Numbered from the stretch's first letter, positions 1 to 7,421 are shown. The stretch: DNA of 7,612 bases from Acidaminococcales bacterium (GCA_031275255.1 JAISPA010000170.1:1-7612), one strand, 5' to 3'. Translations and numbers: made by a program. The notes: generated by a model from the sequence alone, not told the origin.

Positions 1-1073
1 TTTTGGACGAAGTGGACAAGTTAAGCAGCGATTTCCGGGGGGACCCGTCTTCCGCCCTGCTGGAGGTGCTTGATCCGGAGCAAAACAATACTTTCAGCGA
101 CCATTACGTTGAACTGCCCTTTGATTTGTCAAAAGTGTTCTGGATAGTAACGGCCAACATTACCCATCCGGTACCGAAGCCTTTGCTAGACAGGATGGAG
201 GTCATATCCATTCCCGGGTATACGGAACTGGAGAAAAAAGAGATCGCCTCGCGCTATCTCCTGCCCAAACAGATAAAACTGCACGGGCTTGACGGCGGGC
301 TTATCAGCATCTCGGAAAAGGCCGTCATCCGTATCATCCGCGAATATACGCGCGAATCCGGCGTGCGGGAATTGGAGCGCGGCGTCGCTTCCGTCTGCCG
401 CAAGGCCGCGCGCAAGGTCTTGAAGAAAAATAAAAATAGCGGCGTGTCCGTAACGGCCTCGAATATTCCCCAATATCTCGGCGTGCCTAAATATACGCAA
501 ACGGAGAAGCGGCTTGAGCCGGAAACCGGCGTAGCTACAGGCCTGGCCTGGACCAGCGCCGGAGGCGAAGTGCTGGAAGTGGAAACGTCGGTAACGCGCG
601 GCAAAGGCGACTTGCTGCTGACCGGACAGATGGGCGACGTGATGAAAGAATCCGCCCGCGCCGGCTACACTTACATCAGGCGCAAGGCGGACGAATTGAA
701 AATACCGGGCGACTTTTACAAGGAGCTTGATGTACATGTGCATCTGCCGGAAGGGGCTATCCCGAAAGACGGGCCTTCCGCCGGCATCACCATGGCGACC
801 TCCATGGCTTCCGCCCTTACCGGGCGCAGGGTATACGCCGATATGGCCATGACAGGCGAAATCACGCTGCGCGGCCGGGTACTGCCAGTCGGCGGCATCA
901 AGGAAAAAGTGCTGGCCGCCCACCGCTACGGCGTAAAAAAGGTAGTGCTGCCTGTCGCCAACGAAAAAGACCTTGAGGACATACCGCCCACCATAAAAAA
1001 GAGCATTGAATTTGTGCCGGTAAAGCATATGGACGAGGTGCTCGCCCTGGCCCTGGAAGACGCCAATGCCTGA
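1..1073 (+). CDS. lon: ATP-dependent protease Lon (LonA), C-terminal part, 5' truncated by window
   Basis: Lon is a cytosolic AAA+ serine protease that unfolds and degrades damaged and regulatory proteins. Only about the last 356 residues are present; the N-terminal substrate-binding domain and Walker A lie upstream of the window. The first complete codon is at base 3. Numbering from it, the fragment starts in Walker B (LDEVDK, 1-6), followed by sensor 1 (TAN, N52), the arginine finger (LLDRME, R64) and sensor 2 (GVRELER, R122). The protease domain fills the rest, with the catalytic serine in PKDGPSAG (S259, codon 777-779) and the catalytic lysine in GGIKEK (K302), 43 residues apart as in E. 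coli Lon (S679/K722). The conserved [16 protein letters not shown] stretch lies between them. All catalytic residues visible here are intact, so the gene is probably functional and merely cut by the window edge. Its stop overlaps the start of engB. The TTG at base 3 is an internal codon, not a start. Confidence 0.97.
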   Translation, partial: LDEVDKLSSDFRGDPSSALLEVLDPEQNNTFSDHYVELPFDLSKVFWIVTANITHPVPKPLLDRMEVISIPGYTELEKKEIASRYLLPKQIKLHGLDGGLISISEKAVIRIIREYTRESGVRELERGVASVCRKAARKVLKKNKNSGVSVTASNIPQYLGVPKYTQTEKRLEPETGVATGLAWTSAGGEVLEVETSVTRGKGDLLLTGQMGDVMKESARAGYTYIRRKADELKIPGDFYKELDVHVHLPEGAIPKDGPSAGITMATSMASALTGRRVYADMAMTGEITLRGRVLPVGGIKEKVLAAHRYGVKKVVLPVANEKDLEDIPPTIKKSIEFVPVKHMDEVLALALEDANA

Positions 1074-1689
1074 ACAGGGCTGGGACATAATCAAAGCGCG
1101 CTATGTAACTTCGGCCGTGGCGCCCGCCCAGTACCCGCCGGACGGTTGGCCGGAGGCGGCTTTTATCGGCAGGTCGAACGTCGGCAAATCATCGCTCATC
1201 AATTCGCTTTGCCGCAACGGCCGGTTAGCCAAGGTAAGCGGCTCGCCCGGCAAAACCAGGACGGTAAACTTTTTTGCCGTGCAAGCCAAGGATACCGGCG
1301 GCGACGCCGGCTTTAAACAATTTTTTCTCGTCGACCTGCCCGGCTACGGTTTCGCTAAAGCCTCCAAAGCGGACAAAAGCGCCTGGGCCGAATTTATCAG
1401 GCTGTATATTACGTCTTCCCGCCGTTTGAAAATTCTTTGCCAGCTTATAGATATAAGGCACGATTTGATGAAAAACGACCGTGAATGTTATGAATGGCTG
1501 GCCGGGGAGGGCGTCCCCGTACGGGTGGTATTGACCAAGGCGGACAAATTGTCCGCCGCCGCCGCCGCCGCGCAGAAAGCGCGGCTTTGCCGGGCGCTTT
1601 CCTTGGATCCCGCGCAGACGATCGTGTACTCGGCGGTCAAAAATACCGGCCGGGCGGAACTTATCGGTAATATCGTCAGAGGGTTGTAA
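1066..1689 (+). CDS. engB: Ribosome biogenesis GTP-binding protein EngB/YsxC
   Basis: EngB (YsxC/YihA) is a TRAFAC-class GTPase needed for assembly of the large ribosomal subunit; it acts in the cytoplasm. The 207-residue protein is of normal family size and has all G motifs: G1 GRSNVGKS (35-42), the G2 region PGKTRT (61-66), G3 DLPG (90-93, within DLPGYGFAK), G4 TKAD (157-160) and a G5-like SAVK (from S189). A segment rich in Gly, Asp and Lys (about 74-85) separates the G2 and G3 strands, and an alanine run encoded by GCC repeats follows G4. The ATG at 1066 lies within the last codons of lon (8-bp overlap) and has GGAAG at 1055-1059, six bases upstream, which supports this start and translational coupling to lon. 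The lon-engB pairing is common in Firmicutes. No clear terminator follows the stop. Confidence 0.96.
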   Translation: MPEQGWDIIKARYVTSAVAPAQYPPDGWPEAAFIGRSNVGKSSLINSLCRNGRLAKVSGSPGKTRTVNFFAVQAKDTGGDAGFKQFFLVDLPGYGFAKASKADKSAWAEFIRLYITSSRRLKILCQLIDIRHDLMKNDRECYEWLAGEGVPVRVVLTKADKLSAAAAAAQKARLCRALSLDPAQTIVYSAVKNTGRAELIGNIVRGL

Positions 1690-1730
1690 ACCGGTAGGAG
1701 TCCGGAAGATACCGACCGCCGTCCGGGGCA

Positions 1731-1895
1731 GTACTACCTTGTAACACCTGAAGGTTGTCAGCGAACGGCGAGGATTTTTTCGCCGGGCAAGGCGCAAAAT
1801 GCAGGCGAACCCAAAGGTCCGGCGAGGCTTTGCAACACCGCCCGGCGGGAAAAAGACCGGCGTTTGGTAAATTTTCAGGTGTTACAAGGCAGTAC
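1731..1895. mobile_element. MITE-like non-coding element with 22-bp terminal inverted repeats
   Basis: Bases 1731-1752 and 1874-1895 are inverted copies of one 22-bp sequence with a single mismatch; both contain TTGTAACACCTGAA when read inward. They bound 165 bp with no convincing reading frame, inside the gap between engB and the AbrB-family gene. Both outer ends are the palindrome GTAC, so the target duplication could be GTAC or TA (the latter is typical of IS630/Tc1-mariner-type elements), but the sequence alone cannot decide. Inside the left end is a small hairpin, CGGCGA (1766-1771) with TCGCCG (1780-1785). No transposase is present, so movement would need one supplied in trans. It could instead be a structured intergenic repeat rather than a transposon derivative. 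Seen: the inverted repeats. Inferred: mobility. Confidence 0.6.
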
Positions 1896-1943
1896 GTTAC
1901 CGCAGTTGATGCGGCAAATTCCGGAGCTTTTGCCGCTCCGCCT

Positions 1944-1950
1944 GGAAGTG
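1944..1950 (+). promoter_or_regulatory. Ribosome binding site of AbrB-family gene
   Basis: GGAAGTG, seven bases before the ATG at 1958, resembles the GGAGGTG core. It favours this start over the in-frame ATG codons at 1988 and 1994, which would remove much of the first hydrophobic segment. Confidence 0.6.
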
Positions 1951-1957
1951 TAAAAAG

Positions 1958-3037
1958 ATGGGCAATGTTTATCTTGTGCGTTTGGCAATGGTGATGGGGG
2001 GGATTGGCAGCGCGCTTGTTTTTTTGCGATTGGCCATTCCTTTACCTTGGATACTGGGACCGATGGTCTGGACAACCCTGCTGAAATTACGCTACCCGGC
2101 GCAGGTATTTTTTCCCCGCAGCCTGCGCAACCTTTTTTTAATTCCTCTGGGCTACAACATCGGCGCTTATGTGACAGGCGACGCCTTGCGGGAGATCATG
2201 CGCCAACTGCCGGGCATTACCCTGGCCACTTTTGCCGCTATAGCGATAAGCGTCGGTTTGGCTTTCTGGACTACCCGCACGACCGGCGTAAGCTACGCCA
2301 GCAGCGTGATCGGCAATATGCCGGGCGGTCTTACCCCCATGATGCTCATTTGCGAGAACATACCGGGCGCGGATATTGGCGTGGTCGCGGTTTTGCAGAC
2401 GGTGCGGCTGATGATGTGCATCGCCGTAGTTCCTTTCCTCCTGGCCTACGGTTTCGGCACGGGCGGACAGCCTGCGGCGGCGGTTCCGCTGCGGCCGGTA
2501 TGGGATTTCGCTTTCGCCTGGTGGCAGCTGGCGCTGGTCGCCGTTCTGGGCGCGCTGGTTTTTGAGTTTATGCATTTCCCGTCCGCTTTTTTTGTGGGGC
2601 CGATCATCACCGCCAGCGCTTTTTCCATCTACGCGAATGTTTCTTTGCCGGACGCGCCGGTTTGGCTGGTCAATATCGCGCAGGTTACGACCGGCCTTTA
2701 TCTCGGCACTTTTATCGATCCTTTTCAGCTGAGCAAAAATCACCGGCTTTTTCCTGTCTGTCTGCTCGGCGCCGTTCTGATCGTCGCAGGCAGCCTGCTC
2801 GTCGGTTATTTTTTAAGCAATTTGCTGGGATTTAGCCTGGCTACCGCCTTTTTGGCCTGCGCGCCGGGCGGCGTTGCCGAGATGAGCATAACCGGCATGG
2901 CGCTGGGGGAAAATGTGCCGATAATATTGGCTTATCAGCTTTTCCGCTTGCTTTTTTTGAATTTTGTCATGCCGGTCTGTCTGCAATGGTATTTCACCCG
3001 CCCGCACGGCCACGGCCAGCCGCCGCTTTCTTCCTGA
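1958..3037 (+). CDS. AbrB-family (PF05145-type) polytopic membrane protein, probable transporter
   Basis: This 359-residue, very hydrophobic protein has about ten probable membrane segments and no obvious cleavable signal peptide. It belongs to the membrane family annotated as AbrB or 'ammonia monooxygenase'-like, whose name derives from E. coli AbrB; it is unrelated to the Bacillus DNA-binding regulator AbrB. An internal duplication is visible. The first half has LPWILGPMVW (29-38), LGYNIGAYVTG (64-74) and IGNMPGGLTPMMLI (118-131). The second half has the matching SAFFVGPIIT (209-218), TGLYLGTFID (245-254) and LACAPGGVAEMSITG (299-313). Each PGG motif is followed by a similar helix (LQTVRLMMCIAVVPFL; YQLFRLLFLNFVMPVC). 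The substrate is unknown; transport is inferred from the two-fold inverted or tandem architecture. It lies between engB and valS with non-coding repeats on both sides, so it may be a separate insertion into the housekeeping block. No frameshift is seen. Confidence 0.85.
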   Translation: MGNVYLVRLAMVMGGIGSALVFLRLAIPLPWILGPMVWTTLLKLRYPAQVFFPRSLRNLFLIPLGYNIGAYVTGDALREIMRQLPGITLATFAAIAISVGLAFWTTRTTGVSYASSVIGNMPGGLTPMMLICENIPGADIGVVAVLQTVRLMMCIAVVPFLLAYGFGTGGQPAAAVPLRPVWDFAFAWWQLALVAVLGALVFEFMHFPSAFFVGPIITASAFSIYANVSLPDAPVWLVNIAQVTTGLYLGTFIDPFQLSKNHRLFPVCLLGAVLIVAGSLLVGYFLSNLLGFSLATAFLACAPGGVAEMSITGMALGENVPIILAYQLFRLLFLNFVMPVCLQWYFTRPHGHGQPPLSS

Positions 3038-3078
3038 AGAAGGAGGCGCTTTGCCGCGGAGCCGACCCTCTCCGGCGA

Positions 3079-3135
3079 GGCCGGACACCCGCCATCCGCG
3101 GCGTATTCGGCATTTATCCATTCTTGGATTGCACA
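3079..3135. repeat. 57-bp dispersed repeat core, copy 1
   Basis: This segment matches 7521-7577 without gaps at 49 of 57 positions. Conserved blocks include GGCCGGACACC at the start, CGGCATTTA in the middle and TGGATTGCACA at the end. It lies in the gap between the AbrB-family gene and valS and has no reading frame of its own. Six of the eight differences are transitions, as expected of a diverged repeat. The function is unknown. Confidence 0.75.
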
Positions 3136-3139
3136 AGCT

Positions 3140-3203
3140 CGCCCGTTTGCGAACAGGCTTTCGGCGGGCGTCGAATCTCCCGCGGAATGAAGCATCGTTC
3201 AAA
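3140..3203. repeat. Composite hairpin repeat, degenerate copy upstream of valS
   Basis: The segment begins with CGCCCGTTTGCGAACAGGC (3140-3158), which can fold and matches 16 of 19 bases at 7330-7348. Next comes CGGCGGGCGTCG (3162-3173), identical to 5945-5956, with a weak hairpin GCGGG/CCCGC (3164-3168 and 3179-3183), and then GAAGCATCGTTCAAA, related to the GAAGTCTCG and AGTCTCGTTCGAAA ends of the copies near folC. The TATAAC block found in the other two copies is absent. It ends 14 bases before the valS Shine-Dalgarno site, so it would lie in the valS leader RNA. Confidence 0.55.
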
Positions 3204-3216
3204 CGGCACTTTTTTC

Positions 3217-3222
3217 AGGAGG
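3217..3222 (+). promoter_or_regulatory. Shine-Dalgarno site that fixes the valS start
   Basis: A perfect AGGAGG six bases before the ATG at 3229. It decides the start: the frame stays open upstream to 2986, but that stretch overlaps the AbrB-family gene and the repeats and has no ribosome binding site or ValRS-like sequence. Confidence 0.9.
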
Positions 3223-3228
3223 CTGTCA

Positions 3229-5901
3229 ATGCTAAAAAATATACCCACAGTGTATGATCCGCAGTCGGTGGAGGGAAAATGGTATGAATTCTGGGAGAAA
3301 AACCGATTGTTTCACGTGGAGCCGTCGCCGGATAAAAAGCCTTTCTGCATAGTCATACCGCCGCCCAATGTTACCGGGCAGCTGCACATGGGGCACGCCG
3401 CCGACAACACCTTTCAGGACATTTTGATCCGCTGGCGGCGGATGCAGGGCTACAGCGCGCTCTGGCTGCCGGGAACCGACCACGCCGGCATCGCCACCCA
3501 GGCCAAAGTAGAGGAAACTTTGCAGAAAGAGGAAAATCTAAGCCGCTACGACCTGGGGCGGGAAAAGTTCATTGAACGGGTATGGCGGTGGAAAGAAAAA
3601 TACGGCGGGCGGATTACCAACCAGCTCCGGCGGTTGGGTTCTTCCTGCGACTGGGAAAGGGAACGTTTCACCTTGGACGGGGGGTGCTCCCGCGCCGTGC
3701 GCGAGGTGTTTGTCCGCCTGTATGAAAAGGGGCTCATCTATCGCGGCCTCCGCATGACCAACTGGTGCGTGAACTGCCGCACCGCTTTAAGCGACATAGA
3801 AGTGGAGCACGCGGAGCAGGAGGGTTTTCTCTGGCAGGTGCGCTACCCGCTGGCCGACGGTGAAGATTCTTTTGTCACGGTCGCGACCACCCGGCCGGAA
3901 ACCATTCCGGGCGACACGGCGGTGGCGGTGCATCCGGAAGACGAACGCTATAGGCGGTTTATCGGCCGGGAACTGCGCGTACCCGCCTGCGGGCGCGTAG
4001 TGCCGGTGATCGCCGACGAGTATGTCGACCCGGCGTTCGGGACCGGCGCGGTCAAGGTAACGCCCGCCCACGATCCCAATGATTTCGCCATGGGCGAGCG
4101 GCACGGCCTCGCGCAAATCGTGGCCATAGACAAGGAAGGCGTTATGACGGAGGCGGCCGGGGAATTCGCCGGCATGGACCGCTACGCCTGCCGCGGGGCG
4201 ATAATCCGTAAAATCAACGAAGACGGTCTATTGGCCGGCGTTGAGAAGCACACGCACGCGGTAGGCCATTGTCAGCGCTGCGGCACGGTAACGGAACCTT
4301 TGGTGTCTTTGCAGTGGTTTGTCAAAATGGCGCCGCTGGCCGTCGAGCCGCTGGCGGCGGTAAGAGACGGGCGGACCCGTTTTATTCCCGAGCGCTTTGC
4401 GAAAATTTATGAAAACTGGCTGGAAAACATCCGCGATTGGTGCATTTCCCGGCAGATTTGGTGGGGACACCGCATACCGGCCTGGTATTGCGAAAAATGC
4501 GGCAAAACAACCGTTTCCACGCAAGAAGTAACCGCCTGCCCCGCCTGCGGCGGCCGTACGCGCCAGGACGAGGATGTGCTCGACACCTGGTTCAGTTCCG
4601 CCCTGTGGCCTTTCTCCACCCTGGGCTGGCCTGACCGTACCGGGGACCTGGCGTATTTTTATCCTACCAGTGTTTTGGTTACCGCTTATGATATAATTTT
4701 TTTCTGGGTGGCGCGCATGATGGTCATGGGACTGGAATTTCAAAATGCCCCGCCCTTTCGCCATGTATTCATTCACGGCCTCATCCGCGACAGCCAGGGC
4801 AGGAAGATGAGCAAATCCCTGGGAAACGGCATAGACCCCCTGGAGGTAATCGAAAAGTACGGCGCCGACAGCCTGCGCTTTACCCTGGTTACCGGCAACA
4901 CGCCGGGCAACGACATGCGTTTTTATTGGGAAAAGGCGGAGGCCAGCCGCAACTTTGCCAACAAAATATGGAACGCCGCGCGCTTTGTCCTTATGAATCT
5001 GGAAGATTACGCGCCGGAAGCGGAACGGCCGGAGGCGGAAACCGCCCCTGCCCGCCTGGCCGACCGCTGGCTGCTTTCGCGTTTTAACCGCACGGCAAAA
5101 GACGTAACCGCCCTGCTGGAAAATTATGAGACAGGCGAAGCGGCGCGGCTGGTATATGAATTTATCTGGAATGAGTTTTGCGACTGGTACATCGAACTGT
5201 CCAAACCGGCGCTTTACAACAAGGAAGCCAAATATGAACGCCGGCGCGCGCAGGCTGCGTTGTTTACGGTATGGGAGGGCGCGCTGAAATTATTGCATCC
5301 TTTCATGCCTTTCATCACGGAAGAGATATGGCAGGCTTTGCCGCGCAATGAGGCGGGCGTGAGCGTAATGACGGCGCGCTGGCCCGAGGCGGACGCCGCC
5401 CTTATCGACGAAGGCGCGGAAAACGACATGCGGCTGATTATGGACAGCATACGGGCGGTACGCAACATGCGGGCGGAAATGAACGTTCCGCCGGGGAAAA
5501 AAATCAGCGTCATATTGCAGGCGGCGGACGGCAGGCGGCGAAAGGTGCTTAAGGAGCAAACCGGTTACATTAAAACCCTCGTCGCGGCGGAAGAGGTGGA
5601 AATATCCCCCGGCGGCGCGCCAAAGCCGGACAACGCCGCCGCGGCGGTGATTTCCGGCGTGGAGATCTATCTGCCTTTGCGCGGCCTTATCGACCTGGAC
5701 AAGGAAACCGAACGGCTGGGCAAGGAAAAAGACTTGCTGGAAAAGGAGATGGACCGCCTTGGCGCGAAACTTGCCAACCGGGACTTTCTGGCGAAAGCGC
5801 CGGCCGCGGTGGTGGCCAAAGAAGAAGAAAAACGCCGGGAATACGGGGACAGGCTGGCGGCGGTCAAAGAGCGGCTGGAATATCTCGCCGGCCTCGCCTG
5901 A
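3229..5901 (+). CDS. valS: Valyl-tRNA synthetase
   Basis: This class I synthetase charges tRNA-Val with valine and edits mischarged threonine. The 890-residue protein is the usual length for bacterial ValRS. The HIGH signature is HMGH (53-56) in PPPNVTGQLHMGHA, and KMSKS is at 526-530. The CP1 editing domain has ATTRPET (219-225) and PAHDPND (279-285), with D282 as the probable editing aspartate. Cysteine pairs at 180/183, 348/351, 421/424 and 437/440 (CxxC each) resemble the zinc sites of the family. WCISRQIWWGHRIPAW (from W404) is a typical ValRS/IleRS-type motif. The anticodon-binding domain includes HPFMPFITEEIW, and a charged coiled coil (about 822-888) closes the protein as expected for ValRS rather than IleRS or LeuRS. 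All catalytic motifs are intact. No T-box motif is recognisable in the 191-bp leader, although many Firmicutes control valS this way. folC follows after 104 bp. Confidence 0.98.
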   Translation: MLKNIPTVYDPQSVEGKWYEFWEKNRLFHVEPSPDKKPFCIVIPPPNVTGQLHMGHAADNTFQDILIRWRRMQGYSALWLPGTDHAGIATQAKVEETLQKEENLSRYDLGREKFIERVWRWKEKYGGRITNQLRRLGSSCDWERERFTLDGGCSRAVREVFVRLYEKGLIYRGLRMTNWCVNCRTALSDIEVEHAEQEGFLWQVRYPLADGEDSFVTVATTRPETIPGDTAVAVHPEDERYRRFIGRELRVPACGRVVPVIADEYVDPAFGTGAVKVTPAHDPNDFAMGERHGLAQIVAIDKEGVMTEAAGEFAGMDRYACRGAIIRKINEDGLLAGVEKHTHAVGHCQRCGTVTEPLVSLQWFVKMAPLAVEPLAAVRDGRTRFIPERFAKIYENWLENIRDWCISRQIWWGHRIPAWYCEKCGKTTVSTQEVTACPACGGRTRQDEDVLDTWFSSALWPFSTLGWPDRTGDLAYFYPTSVLVTAYDIIFFWVARMMVMGLEFQNAPPFRHVFIHGLIRDSQGRKMSKSLGNGIDPLEVIEKYGADSLRFTLVTGNTPGNDMRFYWEKAEASRNFANKIWNAARFVLMNLEDYAPEAERPEAETAPARLADRWLLSRFNRTAKDVTALLENYETGEAARLVYEFIWNEFCDWYIELSKPALYNKEAKYERRRAQAALFTVWEGALKLLHPFMPFITEEIWQALPRNEAGVSVMTARWPEADAALIDEGAENDMRLIMDSIRAVRNMRAEMNVPPGKKISVILQAADGRRRKVLKEQTGYIKTLVAAEEVEISPGGAPKPDNAAAAVISGVEIYLPLRGLIDLDKETERLGKEKDLLEKEMDRLGAKLANRDFLAKAPAAVVAKEEEKRREYGDRLAAVKERLEYLAGLA

Positions 5902-5911
5902 CGCCGCTGAG

Positions 5912-5941
5912 GTGACGGATTTAGCCGGGGAACGGTATAAC
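5912..5941 (+). promoter_or_regulatory. Possible sigma-A-type promoter upstream of folC
   Basis: GTGACG (5912-5917) and TATAAC (5936-5941) are separated by 18 bases and match the TTGACA/TATAAT consensus at 4/6 and 5/6. Transcription would begin around the hairpin at 5945-5968. The -10 block belongs to a repeated sequence (5925-5941 is 15/17 identical to 7362-7378), so it may be a repeat feature rather than a true promoter. folC could equally be transcribed by read-through from valS. Confidence 0.35.
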
Positions 5942-5985
5942 AGGCGGCGGGCGTCGGGGCGTCCGCCGAACGAAGTCTCGCGCAA
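5925..5985. repeat. Composite hairpin repeat, copy upstream of folC
   Basis: The copy consists of CCGGGGAACGGTATAAC (5925-5941), a hairpin with a 9-bp stem (5945-5953 with 5960-5968, one G-U pair) and a 6-nt loop, then AGTCTCG (5974-5980) and CGCAA. The same order and geometry occur at 7362-7421, with a different stem sequence. It sits between valS and folC and ends about ten bases before the folC ribosome binding site. Confidence 0.55.
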
Positions 5986-5994
5986 TTTGTTATC

Positions 5995-6000
5995 GGGGTG
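5995..6000 (+). promoter_or_regulatory. Ribosome binding site of folC
   Basis: GGGGTG, five bases before the ATG at 6006, is a variant of GGAGGTG. It supports this start, and the encoded N-terminus (NYQESLKYLAEKG) matches the beginning expected for FolC. Confidence 0.6.
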
Positions 6001-6005
6001 AAAAT

Positions 6006-7292
6006 ATGAATTATCAGGAAAGTTTAAAATATCTGGCCGAGAAAGGCAACCAAGGGATAAAGCCGGGACTGGAACGGATAAATATTTTGCTGAAAAAACT
6101 TGGCTGCCCGCAGGAAGGCATCTCTTATGTGCATGTAACGGGCACCAACGGCAAAGGCTCGGTAACCAGCATGCTGACCAGCATATTTGAGGCGGCCGGA
6201 CTCAAGACGGGCAAATTTACTTCCCCGCATCTGGAGAAATGGAACGAGCGTATAAACATCCGCGGGCGCGACGTTACCGACGAAGAATTCGGCGAAGCCG
6301 TAAGCGCGGTGGCGGGCGCGGCTAAAGCGCTCGGCGAGGGTCTTGAGCAGCCAAGCCAGTTTGAACTTGTTACCGCCGCCGCTTTCTGGCTTTTCCGCAA
6401 GGCCGGGGTGGACGCCGCCGTACTGGAAGTGGGCATGGGCGGTCTTTGGGACGCTACCAACGTGATAACGCCCGAGTGTTCCATTATTACCAATGTGGCG
6501 ATCGACCATATAGAATACCTGGGCGAGACGATAGAAACCGTCGCGCGGGAAAAAGCCGGCATCATCAAGCCCGGCGTGCCGGTCGTGACCGCGGCGGAAA
6601 GCGTCGCGCTCAATACGCTGATCGACAAGGCGGCGCCCCTGCATTGCGCCATGTATACATTCCGCTTGGATTTTACGGCGATCGGGCTGGGCGGCGACTT
6701 TGAGAAACAGCGTTTCATTTTCAGAAGCGGCGATTTTGTGGCCAATTTCACCCTGGCGCTGGCCGGCGACCATCAAGTGGCCAACGCCGCCCTGACGGTT
6801 ATGGCGGCAAGGCTTTTAAGCTCCAAACACCCGGAAATAACCGTCACCGCCATCCAAAAAGGGCTTGAGACGGTAAAATGGCCAGGACGGCTGGAGCTTT
6901 ATTCCCAATCGCCCTGCGTAATATTGGACGGAGCGCATAATCCGAGCGGCGCGATCGCGCTGCGGGCGGCGCTCAACAAATACTGCCCGGGCAAAAGCGT
7001 CTCTTTTGTGCTGGGTATAATGAAGGACAAGGATATAAAAGGCATAGTCGAGGAACTGGTCAACGAGGACGATTCTTTGATCGCGGTGCCGGCGGACGCC
7101 AGCGCGCGGGCGGCCGGCCCGGAAGAAATCATAAAATACAGCCGGGGCAAAAATTCGGTATCCTACGATCTGGAAAAAGCTCTCGCCCAGGCGATCGCGG
7201 GCGCGGGCGCGGACGGCGCCGTCTGTATCGCCGGTTCCTTATACCTGGCCGGACAGGTCAAAAGCATCTGGAAAAGCCATCCTCTTTTGTAG
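6006..7292 (+). CDS. folC: Folylpolyglutamate synthase / dihydrofolate synthase FolC
   Basis: FolC is a cytoplasmic Mur-ligase-type enzyme that uses ATP to add glutamate to dihydropteroate and/or to extend polyglutamate tails on folates. The 428-residue protein has the normal length. The P-loop is GTNGKGS (46-52), followed by TSPHLEKWNERI, a typical substrate-contact segment. Next are FELVTAAAFWLF, EVGMGG and DATN (141-152), TNVAIDHIEYLG, and KAGIIKPGVPVV. The C-terminal domain starts near WPGRLE (W292) and has the ligase motif DGAHNP (308-313), and the end shows the family's IAGSLYLAGQV. The stretch where many homologues read GGRLDATN here reads GGLWDATN (145-152); this position varies in the family, so activity is not in doubt. 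Whether the enzyme is bifunctional cannot be told from motifs, and no second dihydrofolate synthase is visible nearby. It follows valS, a neighbour pair frequent in Firmicutes. Confidence 0.96.
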   Translation: MNYQESLKYLAEKGNQGIKPGLERINILLKKLGCPQEGISYVHVTGTNGKGSVTSMLTSIFEAAGLKTGKFTSPHLEKWNERINIRGRDVTDEEFGEAVSAVAGAAKALGEGLEQPSQFELVTAAAFWLFRKAGVDAAVLEVGMGGLWDATNVITPECSIITNVAIDHIEYLGETIETVAREKAGIIKPGVPVVTAAESVALNTLIDKAAPLHCAMYTFRLDFTAIGLGGDFEKQRFIFRSGDFVANFTLALAGDHQVANAALTVMAARLLSSKHPEITVTAIQKGLETVKWPGRLELYSQSPCVILDGAHNPSGAIALRAALNKYCPGKSVSFVLGIMKDKDIKGIVEELVNEDDSLIAVPADASARAAGPEEIIKYSRGKNSVSYDLEKALAQAIAGAGADGAVCIAGSLYLAGQVKSIWKSHPLL

Positions 7293-7329
7293 GCCGCCGG
7301 GCGGCAAATCCTCTTGGGCGAACAAAGTC

Positions 7330-7421
7330 CGCCTGCTTGCGCACAGGCAAAATTCGCCTGACCGGGAAACAGTATAACGCAGCGGGAACAGCGTTTCCCG
7401 CTGGGCAGAGTCTCGTTCGAA
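7330..7421. repeat. Composite hairpin repeat, fullest copy, downstream of folC
   Basis: CGCCTGCTTGCGCACAGGC (7330-7348) can fold through GCCTG/CAGGC and matches 3140-3158 at 16 of 19 bases. CCGGGAAACAGTATAAC (7362-7378) matches 5925-5941 at 15 of 17. A 9-bp perfect stem, CAGCGGGAA (7380-7388) with TTCCCGCTG (7395-7403), encloses a 6-nt loop, and AGTCTCGTTCGAAAT follows (from 7409). This copy contains all the parts seen separately in the other two. Confidence 0.6.

Noticed and set aside
186..1094. A 302-codon antisense reading frame across lon.
   Set aside because: It mirrors the conserved lon coding sequence, has a composition rich in Gly, His and Arg with no recognisable domain, and is explained by the codon bias of the real gene.
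1555..1571. A GCC microsatellite in engB.
   Set aside because: It encodes an alanine run in a helical, variable part after G4 and is short enough to be ordinary GC-rich coding sequence.
1225..1797. A 190-codon antisense reading frame across engB and the following gap.
   Set aside because: It is a shadow of the engB coding sequence and ends inside the MITE-like element; it shows no domain.
1755..1994. A 79-codon + strand reading frame in the engB to AbrB-family gap.
   Set aside because: It lies mostly inside the inverted-repeat element and runs out of frame into the AbrB-family gene; the translation has no recognisable motif.
3020..3050. A hairpin around the AbrB-family gene stop (TTCTT/AAGAA) as a terminator.
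   Set aside because: The stem is short and AT-rich and has no following T-tract, so it cannot be supported.
2986..3228. An 81-residue N-terminal extension of ValS.
   Set aside because: It overlaps the AbrB-family gene, runs through intergenic repeats and has no ribosome binding site, whereas the ATG at 3229 has a perfect AGGAGG and begins a normal ValRS N-terminus.
5290..5985. A 231-codon antisense reading frame across the end of valS.
   Set aside because: It mirrors the ValS anticodon-binding and coiled-coil coding sequence, and its low-complexity residues follow from the opposite strand.
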